Below the pieces are notes generated by a model. It ran no database searches. It saw only the letters and a program-made list of their open reading frames with translations, and was not told where the DNA came from. Below are positions 52,011-61,481 of a stretch of DNA of 64,000 nucleotides, piece after piece (positions within the stretch are counted from its first letter, which is position 1; every line of letters begins with the position of its first letter). The stretch covers positions 6,185-70,184 of the forward strand of contig LFRW01000042.1 of assembly GCA_001512965.1 (NCBI GenBank). The letters are read 5' to 3'. A program made the translations under genes and the position numbers. The stretch comes from Methanomicrobia archaeon DTU008 (lineage in GTDB: Archaea > Thermoplasmatota > Thermoplasmata > Methanomassiliicoccales > Methanomassiliicoccaceae).

Positions 52011-53921
52011 ATGAAGGATGAGATGAGCGCGTTCGACATCCTCGCCATGACCTCGGAGATGCAGATACTTAAGGGAGGCTATCTTGACAAGATCTTCCAT
52101 TGGGACGGCAGGAACATCCTGCTGCGCATCAACACGCCCACCGCCGGGCGGAAGGAGCTCGTTCTGCAAGACCTCCGCTGGCTCTACATCTCGCCCGACC
52201 GGCCGGAGATGCCCGACACGCCATCCCAGTTCGCGGTACACCTCAGGAAGATACTGACCAATGGCCGCATATCCTCGATCCAGCAGAGGGAGTTCGACAG
52301 GGTCGTGGTGATGGACATCGAGAAGGGTCCGACATCCTTCCAGATCATCATCGAGCTGTTCGGAGGCGGCAACCTCATCGTCACCTCCGAGGGCAAGATC
52401 GTCAGCTCGGTCGTGTCAAGAAAATGGCGGCATCGCGAGATACGGCCTGGCGTCGAGTACGTCTTCCCTCCCTCCAGGTTCGACCCCACCTCCATGGACG
52501 CCGCCTCGTTCCGGCGCACGGTGCTCGGGTCGACGTCCGATACCGTACGCACCCTGGCCACCGCCATCAATGTGGGAGGGCAGACCGCCGAGGAGGCATG
52601 CAGGAGGGCAGGGGTCGATAAGAGCACCAAGGCTAAGGAACTGACGGACGATGACCTCTCTAGATTATACGACGCGCTAATCCTCATGTTGAACGAGGCC
52701 GCCACCGCCCGCCGCCCCCGCGAGGTGTTGAAGGACGGAAAGCCCATAGATGTCACGCCCATCCCGCTGCTGCTTTACGCCACGGAGGAGGCAAGGGAGC
52801 ACAAGAGCTTCTCCGACGCCATCCACAGCTACATCTCATCCATGGAGCCCCCGAAGGAGGAGGACGCAGAGCTGGCAAGGCTGCAGAGGCAGCTGGAACA
52901 GCAGAGAAAGGCCATAGAGGCCCAGGAAGCCGAGGCCCGCGTGTTCGTGGAGATGGCCGAGGCCATCTACTCCGACTACCTGGGCACGGAGGCTCTGCTG
53001 AAGGCCGCATCGAGGCTCTCGGGAATGAAGTGGGATGCTGCGCGTACGGAAGGCGTGAAGATCCCGGGGGTGCTGTCGGTGGACCCCGAGAGGCATATGC
53101 TCAAGGCCTCCATATCGGGCAAGGAAGTGGAACTGGACTACACCCTCGGCGTTGAAGGCAACGCCGATCGATTGTACCGCATATCGAAGGAGTTCAAGGA
53201 CAAGATGGAAGGCGCCAGGAACGCCCTCAAGGACACCGAGGCCCGGCTGGCGAAACGTATCAAGGAGGGTGAGAGGGAGAGACTGGCCGAGAAGCATGTT
53301 GCGCGCAAGACCAAGGAGTTCTGGTTCGAGCGATACAAATGGTTCATCACCTCGGGAGGGAAGTTGGTCATGTCAGGAAGGGACGCCCGTTCCAACGACC
53401 AGCTGGTGAAAAAGCATCTGAAGCCCGCCGATCGATATGCGCACGCCGACATCCACGGCGCCCCGAGCGTGGTGGTGAAGGAGGGCGAGAACGCCACCGA
53501 GCAAGAGATGGAGGAGGCATGCGCCTTCGCCCTGGCGCATTCCAAGGCCTGGACGGCGGGGGCCAGTGAGGGGACGGCGTACTGGGTGCTTCCAGACCAG
53601 GTGAGCAAGATGGCCCAGGCAGGGGAGTTCGTCCCCCGGGGAGCGTTCATCATCAGGGGCAAGAGGAACTATCTCTACCATCTCCCCCTCGAGCTGGCCA
53701 TCGGGGAGATTGAGTACGAGGGAGCAAGGAAGGTCATGTGTGCCCCACCGTCGGCGGTGAGGGGTAGATCGTCCAAGTATGTCATCATCCGTCCGGGAAA
53801 GACCGACCGCAGCAAAGCGTCGTCACAGCTGGCCCGCGCCTTCGAGGTGCCGGAGGAAGAGATATCACGGATCCTGCCGCCTGGGGATGTTGAGATCGTG
53901 GAGCGGGTCGGCATGGATTGA
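52011..53921 (+). CDS. rqcH: RqcH/NEMF-like ribosome quality control protein (NFACT domains)
   Basis: 636 residues. NFACT-N at about 1-190 (SAFDILAMTSEMQILKGGYLD), helix-hairpin part, a long coiled coil at about 280-460, and NFACT-R at about 465-560 (FITSGGKLVMSGRDARSND, YAHADIHGAPS). RqcH binds split 60S/50S subunits with stalled peptidyl-tRNA and adds Ala-type tails. Archaeal length is usual. ATG 52011 with GGGAGGGG upstream. Confidence 0.92.
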   Translation: MKDEMSAFDILAMTSEMQILKGGYLDKIFHWDGRNILLRINTPTAGRKELVLQDLRWLYISPDRPEMPDTPSQFAVHLRKILTNGRISSIQQREFDRVVVMDIEKGPTSFQIIIELFGGGNLIVTSEGKIVSSVVSRKWRHREIRPGVEYVFPPSRFDPTSMDAASFRRTVLGSTSDTVRTLATAINVGGQTAEEACRRAGVDKSTKAKELTDDDLSRLYDALILMLNEAATARRPREVLKDGKPIDVTPIPLLLYATEEAREHKSFSDAIHSYISSMEPPKEEDAELARLQRQLEQQRKAIEAQEAEARVFVEMAEAIYSDYLGTEALLKAASRLSGMKWDAARTEGVKIPGVLSVDPERHMLKASISGKEVELDYTLGVEGNADRLYRISKEFKDKMEGARNALKDTEARLAKRIKEGERERLAEKHVARKTKEFWFERYKWFITSGGKLVMSGRDARSNDQLVKKHLKPADRYAHADIHGAPSVVVKEGENATEQEMEEACAFALAHSKAWTAGASEGTAYWVLPDQVSKMAQAGEFVPRGAFIIRGKRNYLYHLPLELAIGEIEYEGARKVMCAPPSAVRGRSSKYVIIRPGKTDRSKASSQLARAFEVPEEEISRILPPGDVEIVERVGMD

Positions 53922-53929
53922 GAGAAGAA

Positions 53930-54006
53930 TGGCGCCCGCGCTGGGATTCGAACCCAAGTCCAAAGATCCGCAATCTTTTAGGATATCCAAGCTACCCCAC
54001 GCGGGC
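53930..54006 (-). tRNA. tRNA-Arg (anticodon GCG)
   Basis: Minus strand. Acceptor GCCCGCG/CGCGGGC, anticodon stem AAAGA/TCTTT with loop TTGCGGA (anticodon GCG), T arm CTTGGGTTCGAATCCCAG. Discriminator G; CCA encoded at 53930-53932. Confidence 0.94.
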
Positions 54007-54135
54007 CTGATTCCTGATTCATGTCACCCTTTAATACCTTTCGCCTCGAGACCCCCACGCCTCTCATTATCAATGCAGATAGTGGTAGGAAAAGGGGCTT
54101 AATCCTTGCCCCCTTAGGTAGGGCATAGGGATGCA

Positions 54136-54441
54136 ATGAAAGACTATCGCATATGGGTGGAGGTCGCAGGGAGGAAAAGGAAATGCCACCGCTGCGATGG
54201 CGAGATAGACAAGGGGGTCATGTTCATCCGCTCCGGCGACCGCGAGTCGCCACGCCGCGCCCGTTCCATATGTGCGTCGTGCTTCGAGGAGGTCATGGAC
54301 GACCTCTCACATGATTTTCAAGCCTTGAAGTCCTCCGCGGCGCAGTGTGCCGATATGGCCTTCGTCCCGATAGGCCCTCGATGCTTCGCCTGCGGTATGA
54401 CGCCAGAACGCTGTCAGTGCGGACGTGAGGCTTACCGCTAA
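54136..54441 (+). CDS. Cys-rich zinc-binding protein
   Basis: 101 residues. KCHRCDGEIDKGVMFIRSG with ICASCFEEVMDD resembles a PARP-type or treble-clef zinc site; CFACGMTPERCQCG adds a second cluster at the C terminus. Ends 4 bp into the convergent ABC permease gene. Function unknown. Confidence 0.7.
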   Translation: MKDYRIWVEVAGRKRKCHRCDGEIDKGVMFIRSGDRESPRRARSICASCFEEVMDDLSHDFQALKSSAAQCADMAFVPIGPRCFACGMTPERCQCGREAYR

Positions 54442-55298
54442 TACGTCGTGATCATGTCCAACTTCCCCTTCCGCCTGGCATTGCGGTCGGCAAGGTGGAA
54501 CATCGCCAGGGACAGTGCGGCGAAGACCAGGGTGGACGCCAGAAGGAAAGATAGGATCGTCAGGTCGCCAAAGTCCTGAAGGCCTCCCAGCATGGCGATC
54601 CCTTCTCCAGGGTACAGTGAGCGCCGTATCAGCTCCAGCCAGTACGTCACCGGTATCATGAGGCCGATGGCCTGCCCCCATGCAGGCAGCACCGTGATGG
54701 GGAAGACCGCACCGCACAGCAGGTACACCAGTCCGCCCACGCCTTCGTTGATGGAGGTGGAGTGCTTGGCCGTAAGCATGGATATGCCGGCCAGGGCCAG
54801 GCCCAGGGAGACGAGGCAGGCGAGCCCGAGCAGCATTGCTATCGCGAACAGCGGCCAGTCCACGAGCATGGGGTCGAAGGGGAGGCCGAGGACCAGGATG
54901 CCGAACGCCATTGATATGACGACCGCCAGCGCCGCCAGCGCCACCTTGCCCGTGGCGCGGCCGATGATGTATACATACAGCGAGACGGGGGAGATGTAGA
55001 TGTTGCGCAGCGTCTGGTAGTGCTCCCTATCGGCATGGATGACGTATGTGATCCCGAAAACCACGCTGGATACGAACATGTAGAACGTGGCCCCCAGGTA
55101 GACGTAGGAGAAGAACGCGGGGTCGGAAGACACATCCTGCTTGATGATGAGATACATTATCACCAGTATGAGGGTCGTCGCTATGGGGCGTATGAAGGAA
55201 TAGAGGAGGAAGAGGGCCGGGCGGGCCCAGTTGGACTCTATCTGCCATCCCAGCCAGGCAGCTAGTCGCAGCGTCCGGAGGTGGTCCCTCACTGCCAT
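54438..55298 (-). CDS. ABC-2 type transporter permease (second)
   Basis: 286 residues, six membrane helices. It carries the ABC-2 loop between helices (YVTGIM-like region on the complement reads VTYWLELIRRSLYPGEGIAMLGG). Overlaps the preceding permease by 10 bp. With that permease and the ATPase it forms an efflux transporter. Stop codon TAG. Confidence 0.88.
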   Translation of the reverse strand: MAVRDHLRTLRLAAWLGWQIESNWARPALFLLYSFIRPIATTLILVIMYLIIKQDVSSDPAFFSYVYLGATFYMFVSSVVFGITYVIHADREHYQTLRNIYISPVSLYVYIIGRATGKVALAALAVVISMAFGILVLGLPFDPMLVDWPLFAIAMLLGLACLVSLGLALAGISMLTAKHSTSINEGVGGLVYLLCGAVFPITVLPAWGQAIGLMIPVTYWLELIRRSLYPGEGIAMLGGLQDFGDLTILSFLLASTLVFAALSLAMFHLADRNARRKGKLDMITTY

Positions 55299-56101
55299 CT
55301 CAGGGTCAGCCTCCCCTCCCTGCGACCGCGCTGTTCCATGCGGTCCAGAGAGAACGCCGCAAGCCAGATGAAGATCGCCGCCTGCAACGCCAATATGACG
55401 ACCTCCACCGTGACAGGGAGCAGGCCTCCTGCCAGCTCACCGAACAGCAGTTGGCGCATCGCGTCCAGGCCCAGCGTTATCGGTATGAGGGACGCTACGG
55501 CCGAGACCACCATGCCCAGCTCCCTGACCGGGAAGTAGAAGCCGGACATCAGGTAGACAGGTTCCTGCAGCAGATTGGAGATGTTCCAGGCATCTCGGCC
55601 GTACATCAGGAACAGGGAGGATAACGCCATCCCCATGCCATAGACGGCCAGCATCGTGAGGGTGAACACCGCCACGAGCGCAAGCGGGTCCGCCATCATT
55701 ATGTGCACCTGGAAGATGAGCACCCCCAGGACCAGGGTGCTTAGGGCCCTGACCGCCGATGTGAAGAGGCCTCCCAGGGCCATGCCTGCCAGCAGGGCCA
55801 TTCTCGACATGGGGGCCACCATGAACAACTGGAGGTTTCCCACCTCCCGCTCCCAGAACAGCTGGGCCGCCATCCCCCACAGCACGTTCAGCCAGAACGC
55901 GGTCATTGCCCCGCCCAGCACGACGAAGCCTTCGAAGACGGGGTCTGCGCCCAACGCGCGGTAGTAGAATATGTAGGCGGCCACGCCCAGCAGTGGAAGC
56001 AGGACGTCGAACACCACCCAGGACGGCTCCCTGGTCGCCCCGACGGTCCTGGCGTAGGCGCGCGCCAGGCCGGCCCGGATATTGAGGGCCCAGTCGCTCA
56101 T
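55289..56101 (-). CDS. ABC-2 type transporter permease (first)
   Basis: 270 residues, six helices. FWEREVGNLQLFMVAPMSR is the coupling-loop block of ABC-2 exporters, and PVYLMSGFYFPVREL follows. Its ATG overlaps the stop of the ATPase gene (ATGA). Substrate unknown; daunorubicin-type and polysaccharide exporters share this fold. Confidence 0.88.
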   Translation of the reverse strand: MSDWALNIRAGLARAYARTVGATREPSWVVFDVLLPLLGVAAYIFYYRALGADPVFEGFVVLGGAMTAFWLNVLWGMAAQLFWEREVGNLQLFMVAPMSRMALLAGMALGGLFTSAVRALSTLVLGVLIFQVHIMMADPLALVAVFTLTMLAVYGMGMALSSLFLMYGRDAWNISNLLQEPVYLMSGFYFPVRELGMVVSAVASLIPITLGLDAMRQLLFGELAGGLLPVTVEVVILALQAAIFIWLAAFSLDRMEQRGRREGRLTLRWQ

Positions 56102-57051
56102 TCCAGCCCTCTTCCCACCAGATGCATGAACGCATCCTCCAGCGTTGGCTCGTTCTTGCTCAGTCCGACGACCTTCCCGCCCGCCGCCACCACGGCGGAT
56201 ATCACGTCAGCTATCACGGATTCATCTTCCAGCACCATGCGGACCTTCAGATGGCCGTTCGATGGCCTGGCGGTCAATCCCCTGACGCCGGTCAAGGAGG
56301 ATAGGCGCGCCGTGTCGATAGGGGTCGTCTCGATGAGGAAGGACGAGTCGTTGCCCACCCGGCGCTTGAGCCCGGCAGGCGTATCGACCGCCACGATCCT
56401 CCCGCGGTCGATTATGGCCACCCGGTCGCACAGCTCCTCCGCCTCCCTCATGTAATGGGTGGTCAGCATCATGGTGCGGCCTTCGCGCTCGCGGACCCAC
56501 CTGCGAAGATAGTTCCTTATCGAGATGCTCGTCGTGACATCCAGGCCGAGCGTCGGTTCGTCAAGAAATATCAGATCTGGATCGGTCGAGAACCCCCTTA
56601 TGATGTTCATCTTCTGACGCTGTCCCGTGGAGACGGTCCGGAGCTTGACGTCGGCCTTGTCCTCGAGGCCGAACTCCTCGAGCAGAGCATCGATGCGCTG
56701 CTTCGCGACCTTGCCCTGGACGCCATAGAACTGGGTGAACATCCAAAGGTTCTCGCGTATGGTCAAGAGCCCATAGCCAGATATCTCTCCCCCGGAGACC
56801 ATGTTGATGCGTTTCCTGATCTGCTTCGCCTCGGAGTCGACATCGTATCCCAATACGCGAGCGGTTCCGCTGGATGGAAGGAGAAGGGTGCACAGTATCT
56901 TTATCAACGTGGTCTTGCCGGCGCCGTTGGGGCCAAGGAGACCGAACAGTTCGCCCTCTTCCACAGTGAGGTCTACATCGTCGAGGGCTACGATCTCCTT
57001 CCGTCCGGAGAATACCCTGCTCAGGGACCGAACTTCAATGGCTGAGGACAC
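56098..57051 (-). CDS. ABC transporter ATP-binding protein, ABC-2/DrrA-like
   Basis: 317 residues from GTG 57051. Walker A GPNGAGKTT, signature VSTGQRQKM, Walker B LIFLDEPTLGLD, H-loop LTTHY. The C-terminal extension (GKVVGLSKNEPTLEDAFM) is typical of DrrA-type ATPases. First gene of the three-gene exporter operon, linked by ATGA overlap. Confidence 0.92.
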   Translation of the reverse strand: MSSAIEVRSLSRVFSGRKEIVALDDVDLTVEEGELFGLLGPNGAGKTTLIKILCTLLLPSSGTARVLGYDVDSEAKQIRKRINMVSGGEISGYGLLTIRENLWMFTQFYGVQGKVAKQRIDALLEEFGLEDKADVKLRTVSTGQRQKMNIIRGFSTDPDLIFLDEPTLGLDVTTSISIRNYLRRWVREREGRTMMLTTHYMREAEELCDRVAIIDRGRIVAVDTPAGLKRRVGNDSSFLIETTPIDTARLSSLTGVRGLTARPSNGHLKVRMVLEDESVIADVISAVVAAGGKVVGLSKNEPTLEDAFMHLVGRGLE

Positions 57052-57087
57052 CCTGGCAGGATTGGTTTCCTGATTAAAAACGATAGC

Positions 57088-57279
57088 TTAGTGTTCCATG
57101 TTCTGCCAGTAGGTGGTGACGTACCCGGCGACGCGGTTGCGCAAGGTCGTCGACTCTACATTGGTCAGCTTGGATACCAGCATCTTGTTGTTCTCGAAAT
57201 CGTCATTGAACACCGAAGGATATTTCTGAACGAGTTCGAGAGCAATTCTCTTGATGTAAGTGGAGCGGATGTTTCCCAT
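57088..57279 (-). CDS. rps17e: 30S ribosomal protein S17e
   Basis: 63 residues. [18 protein letters not shown], the DDFENNK block and [12 protein letters not shown] are the S17e signature. Archaeal/eukaryotic-specific ribosomal protein, standard archaeal length. A TTTAAT stretch lies upstream near 57320. Confidence 0.95.
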   Translation of the reverse strand: MGNIRSTYIKRIALELVQKYPSVFNDDFENNKMLVSKLTNVESTTLRNRVAGYVTTYWQNMEH

Positions 57280-57321
57280 GAATTCACCTGGGCTAGGAGG
57301 TTGGTTAAGGAAAAACCATAT

Positions 57322-58035
57322 TTAATCCTTTTCAGAACCCGCCGAAACACCCAGTCCGCCACGCTTCCGCAGGTCGTTGCGAGGGCGGCCGCACGACAGC
57401 GGGCCTTCTGGGCACCTTCCCCTGGAGACGCACGGGGGGCCGGCATTGGAGAAGATCGATGGCGAGACCTCTTGCACCTGGCGGAGCATCTCGTCCGCCA
57501 CCGCCCTCAATTCCCACTGCGCCCGGTTGCAGCATCTCAGCTCGAAGAAGTGCCACAGCTCCCTTGCGTTCATGGTGACCGTTATGTTGGTGACGCAAGC
57601 GTTTGGGAGCACGTAGCGGGCGTCTTCCTTCGGCACCCTCTCACTTAGGAAACGATATTCCTCCCATATGCGGTCCATCAGTTCGCGGTACCGGCTCGCT
57701 GCCTCCTCATCCCTGCCGATGCTCTCCGGCATCACGTAGTCGGCGTTCTCCATCTTCACGTAACGTTGTGATTGCTGGGAAAACGAGGCTATACGGTGTC
57801 TTACCAGCTGATGCGAGCTTGCCCTGCTAATCCCTTCGATGGAGAACGTGAACGCGGCATGCTCTATGACGGAATGATGGCCTGCGCTCAGGGGGGCCCT
57901 GAGGCGTCTTTCGATCCTCCCCTCGTCCTCTTCCTGCATGAGCTCCGATGCGCCTGAGCCGGAATAGCAGGAATGGGCGGCCGCGGCGCATAGACGCTCC
58001 GCGTTCTGGGTGTAAGAAAGGAGAGTGACTCGCAC
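57322..58035 (-). CDS. thyX: Flavin-dependent thymidylate synthase
   Basis: 237 residues. The ThyX motif is RHRIASFSQQSQRY, with HHSVIEHAAFTFSI before it and NARELWHFFELRCCNRAQWE after. It makes dTMP from dUMP using FAD and methylene-tetrahydrofolate or an archaeal pterin. A Cys/Arg-rich C-terminal tail (CVSRGRCPEGPLSCG) extends past the usual end. Confidence 0.95.
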   Translation of the reverse strand: MRVTLLSYTQNAERLCAAAAHSCYSGSGASELMQEEDEGRIERRLRAPLSAGHHSVIEHAAFTFSIEGISRASSHQLVRHRIASFSQQSQRYVKMENADYVMPESIGRDEEAASRYRELMDRIWEEYRFLSERVPKEDARYVLPNACVTNITVTMNARELWHFFELRCCNRAQWELRAVADEMLRQVQEVSPSIFSNAGPPCVSRGRCPEGPLSCGRPRNDLRKRGGLGVSAGSEKD

Positions 58036-58065
58036 ACTACCCCATATGCGAGGGCGTTAAAAGCT

Positions 58066-58782
58066 TCATCGCAGATGCTGATGGAAGTGGAATCTTGCCA
58101 CGGCATTGCCCGTGCCGTCCCCTTCCTTGTCCGGGGGGCCGCCCATCAGCTCCTTCAGGCGGACCACTCGCAAGTCGTCCCGCCCCAGTAGCCTGACGAT
58201 GCCTTCGACATGACCGTCCCCGACCACTGCCACCACCGACGGCCAACGCGAGGCGGCGGCATCGATGCGGCGGGCCATGACCACGTTCCGCTCGTCTATG
58301 AGCACTCGCTTCATGGTGGGGAACTGCCTGCCCATCTCCTCCAGGTAGCGCTCTTCGTTCTCCTGAAAGTCGCTCAGCTCCTTCTCCACGGTGCGGCGGT
58401 TGAGAAAGAGCGAGACGAACGCGGACGTCATCAGACGGACCTTCTCGGAGGGCGGCATCTCCTTCCACAGCTTACGGAACATCCTAGAGGCGTCCTCGTC
58501 GATCATCAATACCTCCGAGCCCACCTTCCTGGCCGCATCCACCGCGGCCAGCATCTCGGCTCCCGCCTCGCCGCCGTAGCTTCGGGCCAACCGTTTCTGG
58601 AACACCGAGAGCAGGCGATATGGCAGGGGGGCGTTGATGCGCTCCTTGGGCGGCTCGACCAGCGCCTGGTAGCGCGGGGGGTCCAGCTCCACGCATACCG
58701 CGTCAGGTCTCTCCGCTTCGATGATGCTGCGCACCTGGGCAGAGATGTTGAAAACATGCCCGACCCCTATCAGGACGATCAT
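58066..58782 (-). CDS. TraB family protein
   Basis: 238 residues from ATG 58782. IGVGHVFNIS, VCVELDPPRYQAL and VGDGHVEGI are the TraB/GumN blocks; the conserved His and Glu suggest hydrolase ancestry. A TATA-like TTATTGATTATG is centred about 26 nt upstream, favouring this ATG over the one at 58803. It lacks the C-terminal membrane part found in some archaeal members. Confidence 0.85.
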   Translation of the reverse strand: MIVLIGVGHVFNISAQVRSIIEAERPDAVCVELDPPRYQALVEPPKERINAPLPYRLLSVFQKRLARSYGGEAGAEMLAAVDAARKVGSEVLMIDEDASRMFRKLWKEMPPSEKVRLMTSAFVSLFLNRRTVEKELSDFQENEERYLEEMGRQFPTMKRVLIDERNVVMARRIDAAASRWPSVVAVVGDGHVEGIVRLLGRDDLRVVRLKELMGGPPDKEGDGTGNAVARFHFHQHLR

Positions 58783-59039
58783 TGACGATTCATCACCGAA
58801 CATAATCAATAAGGTTTGGGTACCGCCGGCCACTGGCCGGCAGGGCAGAAGTCTCGCTCATGCCTTGGCCCTGGGACAGCGGCCATGATCGCGGATTAGA
58901 GCCCATGAGGCCACATTTCCCCTGATGTCTACTTTATTAATGATTGAAAAACATCCTATTAACAAAAACGGTAATTCCCATCAAGTTACTATTAATATCG
59001 ACATATCATTTTATAGCGTCAACATGAATGATACCGCTC
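58783..59039. other. AT-rich divergent intergenic region upstream of nikR
   Basis: 257 bp between traB-like and nikR genes. A TTTTATAG element (59009-59016) is about 29 nt before the nikR ATG at 59040. Several TTAAT/ATTAA stretches occur between 58930 and 58995 and could hold regulator sites, but I see no clear palindrome of the known NikR type. Confidence 0.45.
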
Positions 59040-59414
59040 ATGCCGATTGTCAGCGTTTCCTTGACCGAGAAAAATCTTGAGACCCTGGACATGCTCCAGA
59101 AGACCTATGGACTGACCGGACGGAGCGAAGCTGTCCGCGTATGCATCCGGTCCGCCGAGGCCGAGGTCAGGGAGCGCGGCACGCTCCATGGCGATGTTGA
59201 AGGGGTCCTCATAACCGTGCACTTGGCCGATGGCGCTGACGAGCACAGGCATGAGTATCAGGAGATCATCACCACGCAGGTCCATTCTCATCTCAAGAAC
59301 GGAAAGTGTCTCAACGTGTTCCTGGTCCGAGGACAGGCCGCGATCGTCAAGACGATGCTCGCCGAACTGCAGGGAAGCGAGCAGATGGAGTATGTCAAGT
59401 TCATCCCGTCATGA
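59040..59414 (+). CDS. nikR: Nickel-responsive regulator NikR
   Basis: 124 residues from ATG 59040. An N-terminal ribbon-helix-helix (PIVSVSLTEKNLETLDML) binds DNA. The ACT-type C-terminal domain has the four Ni ligands His71, His82, His84 and Cys90, with the same spacing as E. coli NikR His76, His87, His89 and Cys95. It represses nickel uptake when Ni is sufficient. TATA spacing supports this start over an ATG four codons earlier. Confidence 0.93.
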   Translation: MPIVSVSLTEKNLETLDMLQKTYGLTGRSEAVRVCIRSAEAEVRERGTLHGDVEGVLITVHLADGADEHRHEYQEIITTQVHSHLKNGKCLNVFLVRGQAAIVKTMLAELQGSEQMEYVKFIPS

Positions 59415-59538
59415 ATGCAAGGGTACATGGAACGGGCAATGCGGGGCTCGAGCATGTCATCGCGATCCGTTCGACCTCGCTCCCCTGGCCATGGATGGCT
59501 CCGCAACCTAAATCAACATGGTTTGATTCTTCTCCCCC

Positions 59539-60192
59539 ATGAAACCGCAGTGGGGCCTCGTCGCCTTCGATATGGACGGAGTGTTGGTGGACTACACCTC
59601 CTCATGGACGTGGGTGCACGACCACTTCAAGATCGACAATGAGGAGACGCTGCTGGCGTACATCCAGGGCCGCATCGATGACCGGGAGTTCATGCGCCAG
59701 GACATCAGGCGGTGGATGGAGCTGAAGGCGGACATCTGCCGCAGCGATCTGGAGACGATCCTGGAGCCGGTCCCCATCATCGGTGGCATATCCGAGACGG
59801 TCGAGGCCTTGCATGACGCGGGGGCGAAGGTGGTGATCGTCAGCGGCGGTCTGGACATGACCGCCGAACGCATAGCCCGCGAGAACGGTTTCGATGGTTA
59901 TCTCGCCAACAGCGTGGAGTGCGACCCCAGCGGCGCACTTACCGGAGAGGGCGTGCTAAGGGTGGACCTCACCAACAAGGGCGCGGCCCTGAGGCACTTC
60001 CAAGAGCTGTATGGTGTGGACCAGATGAGCACCGTGTCCATCGGCAACAGCTTCGTGGACGTGTCGATGTTCGCGCTGTCGGGCCTGGCTATCGCGTTCA
60101 ACCCCATCGATGAGCAGGTCAAGAAGAACGCTGACGTGGTGATCAACGCCAAGGACCTTCGGGAACTTCTACCCTACATCCTGAGAGATTGA
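59539..60192 (+). CDS. HAD-family phosphatase, SerB-like
   Basis: 217 residues. Nucleophile Asp11 and Asp13 in AFDMDGVLVD; VIVSGG supplies motif II Ser; the Lys lies in LTNKGAALR; motif IV is SIGNSFVDVSMF. The cap domain matches phosphoserine-phosphatase-like HAD-IB proteins. Substrate not proven. Overlaps the convergent pcm gene by 19 bp. Confidence 0.85.
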   Translation: MKPQWGLVAFDMDGVLVDYTSSWTWVHDHFKIDNEETLLAYIQGRIDDREFMRQDIRRWMELKADICRSDLETILEPVPIIGGISETVEALHDAGAKVVIVSGGLDMTAERIARENGFDGYLANSVECDPSGALTGEGVLRVDLTNKGAALRHFQELYGVDQMSTVSIGNSFVDVSMFALSGLAIAFNPIDEQVKKNADVVINAKDLRELLPYILRD

Positions 60193-60845
60193 TCCCGATA
60201 TCCGTGCTCACCTATCAGCGGCACGAACACCACGCCACCCAGGCCGGTGCGCTCCAGGCTGTCCCCTTTGCGGGTGACCAGCACAAGGTCCTGATAGCCT
60301 TGCCCTCCCACGGGGATGAGCATTCGACCATTGTCCGCCAGCTGTTCCTCCAGAGGCTTGGGGACGTCCGGTGCGGCGGCGGCAACTGTTATGCGATCGT
60401 AGGGAGCGTGCTCCGGAAGACCGAGGGAGCCATCGGCGATGACCACATCGACGACGTCATCATAGCCCAGGCGCTCCATGGTCTCCTTCGCCCTCCTTCC
60501 GAGCGGTTCCAGGCGCTCCACGGTGTACACCATCCCTCCCGGGCGGACCAGTTCCCCCATCAGGGCTGCATGGTAGCCGGAACCGGCCCCGATCTCCAGC
60601 ACCTTGTTGCCGGGCTGCAGGTCAAGGGCCTGCAGCATGATCCCCACCATATGTGGCGCGGATATCGTCTGCCCCATGCCTATCGGAAGCGGAGAATCGA
60701 TGTAGGCCTGGTCGCGCATGTCGGGAGGAAGGAACTCGTGACGCGGGACGCGCTCCATGGCCTCCAACACCCTCTCGTCCGTCACGTATCCTCGTGACCT
60801 GAGTCCGTTGACCAGCCTGCTCCGCTCCGCCTCGTACATGATCAT
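60174..60845 (-). CDS. pcm: Protein-L-isoaspartate O-methyltransferase
   Basis: 223 residues. YIDSPLPIGMGQTISAPHMV and VLEIGAGSGYHAALMGEL are PCMT signatures; it starts repair of isoaspartyl residues in damaged proteins. Its ATG overlaps the stop of the zinc protein gene (ATGA), so the two are co-translated. Stop codon TAG. Confidence 0.94.
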   Translation of the reverse strand: MIMYEAERSRLVNGLRSRGYVTDERVLEAMERVPRHEFLPPDMRDQAYIDSPLPIGMGQTISAPHMVGIMLQALDLQPGNKVLEIGAGSGYHAALMGELVRPGGMVYTVERLEPLGRRAKETMERLGYDDVVDVVIADGSLGLPEHAPYDRITVAAAAPDVPKPLEEQLADNGRMLIPVGGQGYQDLVLVTRKGDSLERTGLGGVVFVPLIGEHGYRDQSLRM

Positions 60846-61447
60846 GCCTTGGTGGACCGAACCGCCTTGGTATAGATCCTCACGATGTCCCTGGCGGGAA
60901 CCCCTCCTCTGCGGACGGTCCCCTCCTTGGAACGGATATTGTGTATGACAACGTTGTCTCGCCCCACGGTCATGAGGTCGCCGACATAGAACTCCTCATC
61001 GGGCAGTGCTTCCAGCTCTGCCGCCAGGGTGCGGGAGTGCTTGTTCACCGATATCTTGACGATGACCTTGTCGAACCTTTTCGCCCATAGGGTGTCGACG
61101 TCCTCCACCGCGGAACTCTGCACCCTCCGGCCGTCGCTCTCGATGGCAGTGATCAAGAGATGGTTCTCCCCCAGATACACCTCGTCGTCGACGGAGATCA
61201 TATCGCCCGACATCAGCTCGATGTGGTCCTTTTTAGAGGTCCCACGTTCAGAGATGACTATGGGCACCCTGATATGTTCTGGCTCCCTGACCACGGTGAC
61301 ATAGACCTGCCCGCATTCCTGGCACTTGACCGTGGCCTCAAGAACCTCCTGTTTCCTGCCCAGCTTGCCCTTCAGCACCTCATGTACCGCATGCTCATCG
61401 CAGTTGGGACAGTCCAGGTAAACGGCGTTTGGTACCGACATTTTCAT
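60842..61447 (-). CDS. HVO_0476-family zinc finger protein
   Basis: 201 residues. An N-terminal zinc ribbon (CPNC...CQEC) is followed by a beta-rich region with YLGENHLLITAIES and WAKRFDKVIVKISVNKHSRT. The family is archaeal and usually linked to pcm, as here. Biochemical role unknown. Confidence 0.85.
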   Translation of the reverse strand: MKMSVPNAVYLDCPNCDEHAVHEVLKGKLGRKQEVLEATVKCQECGQVYVTVVREPEHIRVPIVISERGTSKKDHIELMSGDMISVDDEVYLGENHLLITAIESDGRRVQSSAVEDVDTLWAKRFDKVIVKISVNKHSRTLAAELEALPDEEFYVGDLMTVGRDNVVIHNIRSKEGTVRRGGVPARDIVRIYTKAVRSTKA

Positions 61448-61481
61448 CCGGGCTATCCATGCACCTGTCTTAAAAATAAAC